A DNA stretch of 64,000 nt from Mycobacterium sp. IS-1264 (GTDB taxonomy: Bacteria > Actinomycetota > Actinomycetes > Mycobacteriales > Mycobacteriaceae): assembly GCF_001954195.1 (NCBI RefSeq), contig NZ_MBES01000052.1, forward strand, positions 62,001-126,000. Reading direction: 5' to 3'. Of the stretch, positions 52,729 to 60,004 are shown one piece after another (the stretch's first letter is position 1; each line of letters starts with the position of its first letter). Under the pieces are notes generated by a model, which saw only the letters and a program-made list of their open reading frames with translations, ran no database searches and had not been told where the DNA came from. The position numbers and the translations under genes were made by a program.

Positions 52729-52758
52729 ACAGTAGGCAATACGATTGATACGCTGTAT
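52727..52758. promoter_or_regulatory. Inverted repeat in the divergent crotonase/thioesterase promoter
   Basis: ATACAG (52727-52732) and CTGTAT (52753-52758) form perfect 6-base arms, with CAAT and ATTG nested inside at 52737-52740 and 52743-52746. The left arm resembles the TACAGTA part of the two palindromes at 55364 and 57860, so the same TetR regulator may bind. The TACTGT reading on the minus strand could also be a -10 for a transcript starting before the GTG at 52689. Confidence 0.45.
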
Positions 52759-52809
52759 AAGTTAGCAAGGAAACGCTGCCGACGGAAATATCCGGGTGAA
52801 AGAGGAAGC

Positions 52810-53493
52810 ATGGCCGAGGGCACAACCGCTTCGCCCCACACCGGCGACGCTAAGTTCGGCGAGGCCCCGCTGGCCCAGACCGTGGCCGCCGCCGGCGCCA
52901 TGCGGCGCCTGAGTTCCCTGCTGCTCAGCCTCGAACACGATCACCCGACGGTCGACGTCATGCTCTCCAAGTTCGCCGAATGGGAAAGCGAGCTGGGCGC
53001 CGCCGCTCCGAAGGACTACGCGCCCCGAATAGGTGAGATGGACGACGATCCCCGGCGCGTCTATCTCAATCACGCCACGGACATCGGCGCCTACAATCCA
53101 TGCTTTCCGGAGTATGGGTTCGATCATCTCGACGCCGAGACGGCCGGCGGCCGGGTCGTCTTTCCCCTCGTCTACGAAGGCCCGCCCGGACTGGTGCACG
53201 GCGGCTTTCTGGGCGTCTTTTTCGACTGCGTCATACAGCATCACAATTGCGTCACCGGGCTTTCCGGCAAGACGCGATCACTGCTCGTGACGTTCCGCCG
53301 GCCGACGCCGATGCTGACCGAGCTGCGGTTCGACATCGTTCGTTCGCAGGGCGAACGGGGGATCACGTCGACGGCCCGGCTCCTGCTCGACGACGAAGTG
53401 CTGTGCATCGGTGAGGTCAACACGTTGGCCTCGCCGCCGGAGAAGCTGACCGGATTCAAATTCGGCAGGCGGCGAAAGGAATCCGACGGATGA
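52810..53493 (+). CDS. Hotdog-fold (PaaI-like) acyl-CoA thioesterase
   Basis: A 227-residue protein whose C-terminal part has the hotdog pattern PPGLVHGGFLGVFFDCVIQHH, then SLLVTFRRPTPM and STARLLLDDEVLCIGEV. It probably hydrolyses a pathway acyl-CoA to recover CoA. The ATG follows GAGGAAG. The N-terminal 100 residues are an extension compared with minimal PaaI proteins. Its stop overlaps the next crotonase start (ATGA). Confidence 0.85.
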   Translation: MAEGTTASPHTGDAKFGEAPLAQTVAAAGAMRRLSSLLLSLEHDHPTVDVMLSKFAEWESELGAAAPKDYAPRIGEMDDDPRRVYLNHATDIGAYNPCFPEYGFDHLDAETAGGRVVFPLVYEGPPGLVHGGFLGVFFDCVIQHHNCVTGLSGKTRSLLVTFRRPTPMLTELRFDIVRSQGERGITSTARLLLDDEVLCIGEVNTLASPPEKLTGFKFGRRRKESDG

Positions 53494-54383
53494 CTGCCTC
53501 GGGCGACCCGGACGATCGGGTACTTTTCGACGTCGATGCGGAGCGGCGAATCGCGACGATCACGCTGAACAATCCCAAGCAACGCAACTCCTACGACGCC
53601 GCCATGCGCGACGCCGTCGCCCGTTGCCTGGATCGCGTGGCCGACGACGACGACCTCACGGTGGTCCTGCTGCGCGGGGTCGACGGCGTCTTCAGCACCG
53701 GCGCCGACATGAACAACGCGTACGGCTGGTATGGGAAGGAGGGCGGTCCAGACGATGCGGCGGCCAAGCGCCGTCCCAGCCAGCGCAGGCGACTCACGGT
53801 GGACCGCAAGTCATTTGGCTTCTACCACAACTTGCTGGGCTTCCCCAAGGTAACGGTCGGTGAGATCGCCGGCTACGCCCTGGGCGGCGGCTTCGAGATG
53901 GCGCTGATGACCGACATCTCCGTCATCGCGCGCGACACCAAGATCGGCATGCCGGCGACGCGCTTCCTCGGCCCGGCGCTCGGTAGCCTGCACATGTTCT
54001 TCCATCGGCTGGGGCCGGTGCTGGCCCGGCGCCTGCTGCTGACCGGCGACATCATCGAAGCCGGCGACATCGAGCAGCTCGGAATCTTCACTGACACATG
54101 CGATCCCGGCTCCGTCACGGCCCGCGCCCGGTACTGGGCCGAGAAGGCGGCCAAGATGCCGGCCGATGGAGTCGTCATCGCCAAGGAGGCGTTCCGGCTC
54201 GTCGAGCAGACCCAGGCGTACCAGGGTGAGGAAGTGGCGAGCTATCTGTTCCACGCTTTCGGCACCAACCTGCAGTTCGGCCCGGACGAGTTCAACTTCG
54301 TCAAAACCCGCGCACAGCACGGCACCAAGGAAGCATTTCGGCTACGTGATGAGCACTTCGATGTGCCGGAACCCGATGCGTGA
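53490..54383 (+). CDS. Crotonase-fold protein D, retains one hydratase glutamate
   Basis: A 297-residue enoyl-CoA hydratase/isomerase homologue. GYALGGGFEMALMTD keeps Glu at the first catalytic position, but KIGMPATRFLG has Ala at the second. An isomerase-like one-base mechanism is possible. There is an insertion around residues 78-100 rich in Lys/Arg (AKRRPSQRRRL). It is coupled to the thioesterase and converges on the TetR gene. Confidence 0.88.
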   Translation: MTASGDPDDRVLFDVDAERRIATITLNNPKQRNSYDAAMRDAVARCLDRVADDDDLTVVLLRGVDGVFSTGADMNNAYGWYGKEGGPDDAAAKRRPSQRRRLTVDRKSFGFYHNLLGFPKVTVGEIAGYALGGGFEMALMTDISVIARDTKIGMPATRFLGPALGSLHMFFHRLGPVLARRLLLTGDIIEAGDIEQLGIFTDTCDPGSVTARARYWAEKAAKMPADGVVIAKEAFRLVEQTQAYQGEEVASYLFHAFGTNLQFGPDEFNFVKTRAQHGTKEAFRLRDEHFDVPEPDA

Positions 54384-54401
54384 TAACGCGATTCGCCGGT
54401 G

Positions 54402-55214
54402 CTAACGCGCCGCCGGCGCCTTGCTCCGCGCCCGCTGAGCTGGTGACTTGGCCGCCTTGCGTTGCCGCGATGGCGCCGACTTGGCGCCCTTCGACCGCTT
54501 GCCCTCTTCGATCAACCGGTCGGCGTGGTCGAGGATGCACGTGAGGCCGTATTCGAAATTGGTGTCGTCGGGGGCCGCGATGCGGTGGCCGATTCCGGTC
54601 ACCTGGGCCAGCAGGGGAGTGGTTCCGGGATCGATGGCCACGGCGTCCTCGATTGCGCGCTGTCCGAGGTCCGTCGATTGGTTCTTTTCGTAGAGCCGCT
54701 GCAGCACCACCGACCCGCGGACGTGCATCGAGACCGCGGAGTAGGTGTCGAAGGCATCCTCGGGCGTGAGCCCGGCCTCGACCAGGTTGGCGATCGCTTT
54801 TTCCATCTCCTGCGCCCCGAGGCGCGCGGCTTTGGGACTCAGCGCGGCGCGAATCAGAATCAGGTCGCACAGAATTGGGTTACCCATGAACGTCTTGCGC
54901 ATCAAACGTGCATGGTTGCGCAACGTCTCGCGCCAGTCGCTGACTTCGACGTACGGGGTGGCGAACACGTACTTGCTCAAGGCGCGATCGGTCATCGCGT
55001 TGAGCAGATCGTCCTTCTTGCGGAAGTACCAGTAGATGCTGGTGACACCGACGCCGAGGTGTTTGCCAAGCAGGGGCATGCTCAGGTTGTCTATCGATAC
55101 CTGCTCTGCGAGTTCGAATGCGCCGCTGATGATGTCATCGGGATTGATGGATCCGCGTTCGCGTCGCTGCCGCTTGTCAGCGGTTGCCTGCTTTGCCACT
55201 ACGGGCACCTCCAT
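54402..55214 (-). CDS. TetR family transcriptional regulator with basic C-terminal tail
   Basis: A 270-residue regulator. Helix-turn-helix at about residues 36-65 (IDNLSMPLLGKHLGVGVTSIYWYF) and a helical ligand-binding domain follow. Residues about 235-270 form a Lys/Ala/Arg/Ser-rich tail unusual for TetR proteins. I chose the ATG at 55214, preceded by AGGA; an ATG at 55430 would run across the palindrome at 55364. It likely represses its own gene and nearby operons in response to an acyl-CoA or free acid. Confidence 0.88.
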   Translation of the reverse strand: MEVPVVAKQATADKRQRRERGSINPDDIISGAFELAEQVSIDNLSMPLLGKHLGVGVTSIYWYFRKKDDLLNAMTDRALSKYVFATPYVEVSDWRETLRNHARLMRKTFMGNPILCDLILIRAALSPKAARLGAQEMEKAIANLVEAGLTPEDAFDTYSAVSMHVRGSVVLQRLYEKNQSTDLGQRAIEDAVAIDPGTTPLLAQVTGIGHRIAAPDDTNFEYGLTCILDHADRLIEEGKRSKGAKSAPSRQRKAAKSPAQRARSKAPAAR

Positions 55215-55363
55215 CAGAATGTATCCTGCGTCTGCGGTCTTGAAGAACCGTGCCACCCGTGCAGGTGAATCTACCGGCAGATCCTCTCCCACCTGCGCAT
55301 ACGCGGGCGTGTCGCTGTTCGCCTTTGACCAGCCAACTCGGCTTTCGTGCAAATTTCCATCTG

Positions 55364-55384
55364 CTACTGTAATACCTATCGTAG
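55364..55384. promoter_or_regulatory. Palindromic operator, site A (probable TetR site)
   Basis: The 19-mer TACTGTAATACCTATCGTA at 55365-55383 is an imperfect palindrome flanked by C and G. It lies in the 255-base interval between the TetR gene and the divergent SDR gene; no other gene is seen there. The same word, with a one-base internal shift, occurs at 57860. Binding by the adjacent TetR is inferred. Confidence 0.6.
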
Positions 55385-55469
55385 GCTTTTTGGTAAATAA
55401 GGCTGGACGGGCGAAGATGGCCGGACGCAACCCTGTGGGTGAATCTCCCGATGAGCCGCGGATTACACC

Positions 55470-56267
55470 ATGGATCTAGGACTGGCGAACGCCGCTGCGG
55501 TGGTCGTCGGCGGTAGCCGTGGCATGGGGCTGGCGACGGCGCGTTGCCTCGCCGAGGAAGGCGCCCGGGTGGCGGTCGTCGGCCGAACACGGGCCAGCCT
55601 CGACAGCGCGGTGACGGATTTGACGCGGTGCGGTAGTCCCGATGCCGTGGGACTCGCCGCCGACATCGGTGACGCCGGCGAGGTCGACAAGCTGTTCGCC
55701 GAGCTTGGCGAGCGGTGGAACGGCGAACTCAACGTGCTCATCAATACGGTCGGCCCGGGCGCGCCGGGCAGCTTCGAAGTCCTGACCGACGACCAGTGGC
55801 GCGAGGCCGTCGAAGAAGGCGTGATGGGAATGGTGCGCTGCGTTCGCGCGGCACTTCCGTTGCTGCGCAACGCGCAATGGGCTCGGATTGTCAACTTTTC
55901 GGCGCATTCGACGCAGCGACAAAGTGTGATGCTGCCCGCCTATACGGCGGCCAAGTCGATGCTGACGAGCGTCTCGAAAAACCTGTCCCTGTTGCTGGCA
56001 AAGGACGAGATCCTGGTCAACGTCGTGTCGCCGGGCAGCATCGCGTCCGAGTCGCTCGTCGGCTGGGCGAATTCGGTCGGCGTCGACGGGAGCGACCCTT
56101 ATCGCCTGATGGAGGCCATCGGCAAGCACTTCGGGCATCCGGCGCAAATGCCCCGGGCCGGGCTACCGGAAGAAATCGGGCCCGTCGCCGCGTTCCTCGC
56201 GTCGCGACGGAACTCCTACATGACCGGGGCCAACATCAACGTCGACGGTGGTTCCGACTTCACCTGA
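55470..56267 (+). CDS. SDR family oxidoreductase
   Basis: A 265-residue short-chain dehydrogenase/reductase: cofactor loop VGGSRGMG, NTVGPGAPG in place of the usual NNAG, catalytic Ser in NFSAHSTQ and Tyr/Lys in YTAAKS, C-terminus NVDGGSDFT. The changed NAG motif sets it apart from the FabG-like copy at 38265. Substrate unknown. Followed after 34 bases by the aldolase gene, so both are probably in one operon under site A. Confidence 0.9.
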   Translation: MDLGLANAAAVVVGGSRGMGLATARCLAEEGARVAVVGRTRASLDSAVTDLTRCGSPDAVGLAADIGDAGEVDKLFAELGERWNGELNVLINTVGPGAPGSFEVLTDDQWREAVEEGVMGMVRCVRAALPLLRNAQWARIVNFSAHSTQRQSVMLPAYTAAKSMLTSVSKNLSLLLAKDEILVNVVSPGSIASESLVGWANSVGVDGSDPYRLMEAIGKHFGHPAQMPRAGLPEEIGPVAAFLASRRNSYMTGANINVDGGSDFT

Positions 56268-56301
56268 TCTCAAATCGCTTGGCGCACATAAGGAGTGGAC
56301 T

Positions 56302-57309
56302 ATGGCGACGGCTGCCGAGGCGCGTGTTTGGGCGCGAGGGGCACTGCGGGGAATCGGCGACTCCCTCTACACGCCGTTCTGCGGCGCCGACGGCGACGAC
56401 ATCGACTGGGACGCCTACCGGACGCTGGTGGGCTACTGCGTCGGCGACCTCGGCCACCCGATGTTGTGGTGCACCAGCGGCATCGCCGAGTTCTGGTCGC
56501 TGACCCTCGACGAGCGCAGACGCCTGTTAGAGGTGGCAATCGAGGAGGCGCGCACACTGAATCCCGATGTCGTCGTGCAGGCCTGCACGGCCGCGATGTC
56601 GGCGAAGGACTGTCTGGAGTTGACGCTCCACGCCCAAGAGGTGGGCGCCGACATCGCCTACATCCAAACGCCGATGATGGAGGCCCACGGCGGCGAGGGC
56701 GTGTTGCGGTTCTTCAAGTACATCGGCGCGCGCACCGATATCGCGTTGGGGATGTTCAACTCCCCGTCCTCCGGCTACGTGTTGACCCCGGCCGAAAGCG
56801 CGCGGATCTACGACGAGGTACCCGCCGTGTGCGCCACCAAGGAGGGCGCCTTCCGGCCGGAGGCCAGCCGGCGGCTGCACGAGTTGGCTCCCGACTTGGC
56901 GGTCTGGGAATGCGACCGGACCGTGTATCGCGCGGGGTGGTTGCGTGCCGGCATCGTATGCCCGGCGCAATTGGGTACGGCCGGCTACCTGTTCGAGACC
57001 CCCAAGCGGCGACTGTTTTCCGAGTACTGGGATCTGGTCAGCAACGACAAACTGCTCGAGGCGATGGACTACGGCCGCGCGTCCGGGATGGACCAGTTCG
57101 ACCTGGACGTCGGATCCTGGTGGACCTGCTACCCCGGGCGATCGGACTACTTCACCCACTGGGGCGGCGCGTTCAAGTACGCCGCCTCGCTGCTGGGTCT
57201 GCCGGTAGGTGACTACCCGCACTCCCGGCCGCCCCAAGCGGTGCTGCCGCCCGAGGCGAAGGCCCAGATCGAGAAGGCCTACCGCCGGCTGGGGCTCATC
57301 GACCAGTAG
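56302..57309 (+). CDS. DapA/N-acetylneuraminate lyase superfamily aldolase-like protein
   Basis: A 335-residue barrel protein. The Schiff-base lysine is Lys180 in CATKEGAF. The catalytic tyrosine of the family (YNxP) is Phe here: MFNSPSSG, about residue 152. The pyruvate-binding GTTGE is replaced by CTSGIAEF. Some relatives act as hydratase-aldolases on aromatic side chains. AAGGAG precedes the ATG at 56302. It probably forms or breaks a C-C bond in the same pathway, but the substrate is unclear. Confidence 0.85.
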   Translation: MATAAEARVWARGALRGIGDSLYTPFCGADGDDIDWDAYRTLVGYCVGDLGHPMLWCTSGIAEFWSLTLDERRRLLEVAIEEARTLNPDVVVQACTAAMSAKDCLELTLHAQEVGADIAYIQTPMMEAHGGEGVLRFFKYIGARTDIALGMFNSPSSGYVLTPAESARIYDEVPAVCATKEGAFRPEASRRLHELAPDLAVWECDRTVYRAGWLRAGIVCPAQLGTAGYLFETPKRRLFSEYWDLVSNDKLLEAMDYGRASGMDQFDLDVGSWWTCYPGRSDYFTHWGGAFKYAASLLGLPVGDYPHSRPPQAVLPPEAKAQIEKAYRRLGLIDQ

Positions 57310-57349
57310 CTGTCGCGCGAAAACGATTGGCGGCGAGCTACTTTCAAGA

Positions 57350-57385
57350 CGAAAGGCCCGACCTCCGATGAGGCCGGGCCTTTTC
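57350..57385. terminator. Bidirectional intrinsic terminator
   Basis: AAAGGCCCG (57352-57360) pairs with CGGGCCTTT (57375-57383), with a small inner CCTC/GAGG stem, and has TTTT on the + side and A/T on the other. It separates the aldolase gene from the convergent CsbD gene. Confidence 0.8.
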
Positions 57386-57400
57386 GCCATGCGGTTGATG

Positions 57401-57640
57401 CTAGTGTTGTTCGGCCTGCTGGCGTTTCTCCGCGAGCTTGGCCGCGCTGCGGGCGGATTCGGCTTCGGCCTCCTTCTTCGCCGCATTGCGCTGGGCCTGG
57501 GCCTTGTCCTGCTGGGCCTTGCCCTCGTTGAACAAATCGTCACGACCGATCACCGCGCCGATGACGACCTTGGCCTTGCCCTTCACGTCTTCCACGACGC
57601 CCTTGACGGCTTCCGCTACACCGCTCTTGATGTCAACCAT
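57401..57640 (-). CDS. CsbD-like stress-response protein
   Basis: A 79-residue hydrophilic protein with the CsbD pattern (AVKGVVEDVKGKAKVVIGAV, then DDLFNEGKAQQDKAQAQ) and a charged helical tail. CsbD proteins are general-stress proteins of unknown biochemical role. GGAGGGA precedes the ATG. It seems unrelated to the surrounding catabolic genes. The following 57641-57859 stretch holds no recognisable gene. Confidence 0.88.
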   Translation of the reverse strand: MVDIKSGVAEAVKGVVEDVKGKAKVVIGAVIGRDDLFNEGKAQQDKAQAQRNAAKKEAEAESARSAAKLAEKRQQAEQH

Positions 57641-57859
57641 TGCATTCCCTCCCCTCGCTAATGGATGTCTCCTATGCGTCTTCCCGGTCGCCGGGCGGGA
57701 CCAAACGTGTGTCGCGGCGTGTCGCTCGCCACACCCGGGACACGAATCATCCGATCGCCTCGTGAGCGGGGGATTTACACTTCCGTCGACGACTTCGGCG
57801 ACACGGAATTCGCTGTTGGCCCGGGTTTCGTGTGGCCCCGGTGGCAGTTGTGGAATGCG

Positions 57860-57886
57860 GTACCGATAGGTATACAGTATGGGTAC
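57860..57886. promoter_or_regulatory. Palindromic operator, site B (probable TetR site)
   Basis: TACCGATAGGTATACAGTA at 57861-57879 is nearly the reverse complement of site A (TACTGTA and ACCTATCG are shared; spacing of the outer base differs by one). GTACC and GGTAC at 57860-57864 and 57882-57886 add outer symmetry. TACAGT at 57874-57879 may be the -10 of the downstream operon, so a bound repressor would cover the promoter. Confidence 0.6.
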
Positions 57887-57935
57887 AAAAAGCCCACCGA
57901 ATCCGGCAGTCAAGCACGAGGGGGTGCCGCGCACG

Positions 57936-58790
57936 ATGTCCGGCAGCGACGGCGCCTCAGACGCCGAAGACGCTGTGCTGTACGAGGCCACAGATAGTGG
58001 AATCGCGATCCTCACGTTCAACCGCCCCGAGCGCCTCAACGCCTGGGGCCCCGACCTTGCCGCCGGGTTTTACGCCGCCGTCGACCGTGCCGAACAGGAC
58101 CCGGACGTCAGGGTGATCGTGCTGACCGGCCGGGGCAGGGGATTCTGCGCCGGCGCCTACCTGGGCGCGCCCGGTTCGGCGGCCAAACTGGGCGAGACCA
58201 TGGAGAAGGCGGGTCGGACCGACCTGGCCGACCTGGTTGGCGAACGCCCGCCGCATTTCGTGACCACGCTGCGCAAACCCGTCATCGCCGCGATCAACGG
58301 TTCCTGCGTCGGCATCGGGCTCACCCAGGCGCTGATGTGCGACGTCCGGTTCGCCGCCGCCGGAGCGAAGTTCGCCGCCGTGTTCGCCCGCCGCGGGCTG
58401 ATCGCGGAATTCGGCATCTCCTGGATACTTCCCCGGCTGACCAACTGGGGCGTCGCCCTCGACCTGTTGCTGAGCGGGCGCACTTTCCTCGCCGAGGAGG
58501 CCGCCCAGCTGGGCCTCGTCAAAGAGGTCGTCGCGCCGGAAGACTTGATGAAGCGCGCGCTCGACTACGCCGAGGACATCGCGCGCAATTGCTCGCCGGC
58601 GTCGATGGCGGTGATCAAGACGCAGGTATACGGCGACGCGACGCGCGATGTCGTGGAAGCCACTTCGCGTGCCGAGGTGTTGCTGCACGAGGCGATGCCG
58701 CGGCCTGACGTCATCGAAGGGATCACGAGCTTCCTCGAGAAGCGCCCGCCGCAGTTTCCCTCGCTCGCGGGTACCGGAAAGGAATCATGA
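57936..58790 (+). CDS. Crotonase-fold protein E, first gene of the amidohydrolase operon
   Basis: A 284-residue enoyl-CoA hydratase/isomerase homologue. GSCVGIGLTQALMCD has Thr at the first catalytic Glu position, and KFAAVFARRGLIAEFG has Phe at the second but a Glu a few residues later, a pattern seen in other crotonase subfamilies. I chose ATG 57936, with GAGGGGG about 10 bases upstream, because a start at 57879 would overlap site B. The stop overlaps the next gene as ATGA. Confidence 0.88.
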   Translation: MSGSDGASDAEDAVLYEATDSGIAILTFNRPERLNAWGPDLAAGFYAAVDRAEQDPDVRVIVLTGRGRGFCAGAYLGAPGSAAKLGETMEKAGRTDLADLVGERPPHFVTTLRKPVIAAINGSCVGIGLTQALMCDVRFAAAGAKFAAVFARRGLIAEFGISWILPRLTNWGVALDLLLSGRTFLAEEAAQLGLVKEVVAPEDLMKRALDYAEDIARNCSPASMAVIKTQVYGDATRDVVEATSRAEVLLHEAMPRPDVIEGITSFLEKRPPQFPSLAGTGKES

Positions 58791-59992
58791 TGGGTAGCTT
58801 GCGGTACAAGGCGATTGACGTCGACAACCACTACTACGAACCGCTCGACGCGTTCACCCGCCACCTGGACAAGGCGTTCAAGAGCCGCGGCGTGCAGATG
58901 GTCACCCAAGGCAAGCGCACTCTGGCCGTGATCGGGGGCCGGGTAAACCATTTCGTTCCCAATCCGACCTTCGACCCGATCATCGTGCCGGGCTGCCTGG
59001 ACTTGTTGTTCCGCGGTGAGATTCCCGAAGGCGTCGACCCGGCGTCGCTGATGAAGGTCGAGCGACTGGCCGAACATCCCGAGTACCAGAACCGTGATGC
59101 GCGCATTCAGGTGATGGACACCCAGGACATCGAGACCGTGTTCATGCTGCCGACATTCGGTTGTGGGGTCGAGGAGGCGCTCAAGCACGACATCGAGGCG
59201 ACGATGGCGTCGGTGCACGCCTTCAACCTGTGGCTGGACGAGGACTGGGGCTTCGACCGGCCCGACCACCGGATCATCGCCGCGCCGATCATCTCGCTGG
59301 CCGATCCGGTCCAGGCCCTCGCCGAGTTGGAGTTCGTGTTGGCGCGCGGCGCCAAGCTCGTGCTGGTGCGACCGGCGCCGGTGCCCGGCCTGGTCAAGCC
59401 GCGGTCACTGGGTGATCGCAGCCACGATCCGGTGTGGGCGCGACTGGCCGAGGCGGGCGTTCCGGTGGGATTCCACTTGAGCGACAGCGGCTATTTGCAC
59501 ATCGCGGCGGCGTGGGGCGGCAAGTCGACGTTCGAGGGATTCGGCGCCAAGGACCCGCTGGATAACGTTCTCCTCGACGACCGTGCAATTCATGACACCA
59601 TGGCCTCGATGATCGTGCACGGCGTGTTCACCCGGCATCCGAAACTCAAGGCGGTCAGCATCGAAAACGGTTCGTACTTCGTCCACCGGCTGGTCAAACG
59701 CCTCAAGAAGGCGGCCAACACCCAGCCCCGTGATTTCCCCGAGGATCCGGTGGAACAGCTGCGCAACAACGTCTGGATCGCCCCCTACTACGAGGACGAT
59801 TTGCCGGAGTTGGCCGAAGTCATTGGCGTCGACAAGATCCTGTTCGGCTCCGACTGGCCGCACGGCGAGGGCCTCGAGTCCCCGTTGTCGTTTGTCGAGG
59901 AGCTCAAGGATTTCAGCGACGCGGATATTCGAAAGATCATGCGCGAGAACGCCTTAGATCTGCTGGGCGTCACAGCCCCAGTGGCGGCCTAG
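58787..59992 (+). CDS. Amidohydrolase (ACMSD-like, COG2159) 1
   Basis: A 401-residue barrel protein of the amidohydrolase_2 family, which includes decarboxylases and hydratases as well as hydrolases. The first metal motif, usually Asp-x-His-x-His, reads DVDNHYY, with Asp13 instead of the first His. Later GFHLSDSGY, VSIENGS and LFGSDWPHGEG supply the remaining candidate ligands and the catalytic Asp. In this acyl-CoA setting ring hydrolysis or decarboxylation is possible. Coupled to crotonase E by ATGA. Confidence 0.87.
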   Translation: MMGSLRYKAIDVDNHYYEPLDAFTRHLDKAFKSRGVQMVTQGKRTLAVIGGRVNHFVPNPTFDPIIVPGCLDLLFRGEIPEGVDPASLMKVERLAEHPEYQNRDARIQVMDTQDIETVFMLPTFGCGVEEALKHDIEATMASVHAFNLWLDEDWGFDRPDHRIIAAPIISLADPVQALAELEFVLARGAKLVLVRPAPVPGLVKPRSLGDRSHDPVWARLAEAGVPVGFHLSDSGYLHIAAAWGGKSTFEGFGAKDPLDNVLLDDRAIHDTMASMIVHGVFTRHPKLKAVSIENGSYFVHRLVKRLKKAANTQPRDFPEDPVEQLRNNVWIAPYYEDDLPELAEVIGVDKILFGSDWPHGEGLESPLSFVEELKDFSDADIRKIMRENALDLLGVTAPVAA

Positions 59993-60004
59993 GCGGCCAG
60001 CCCG

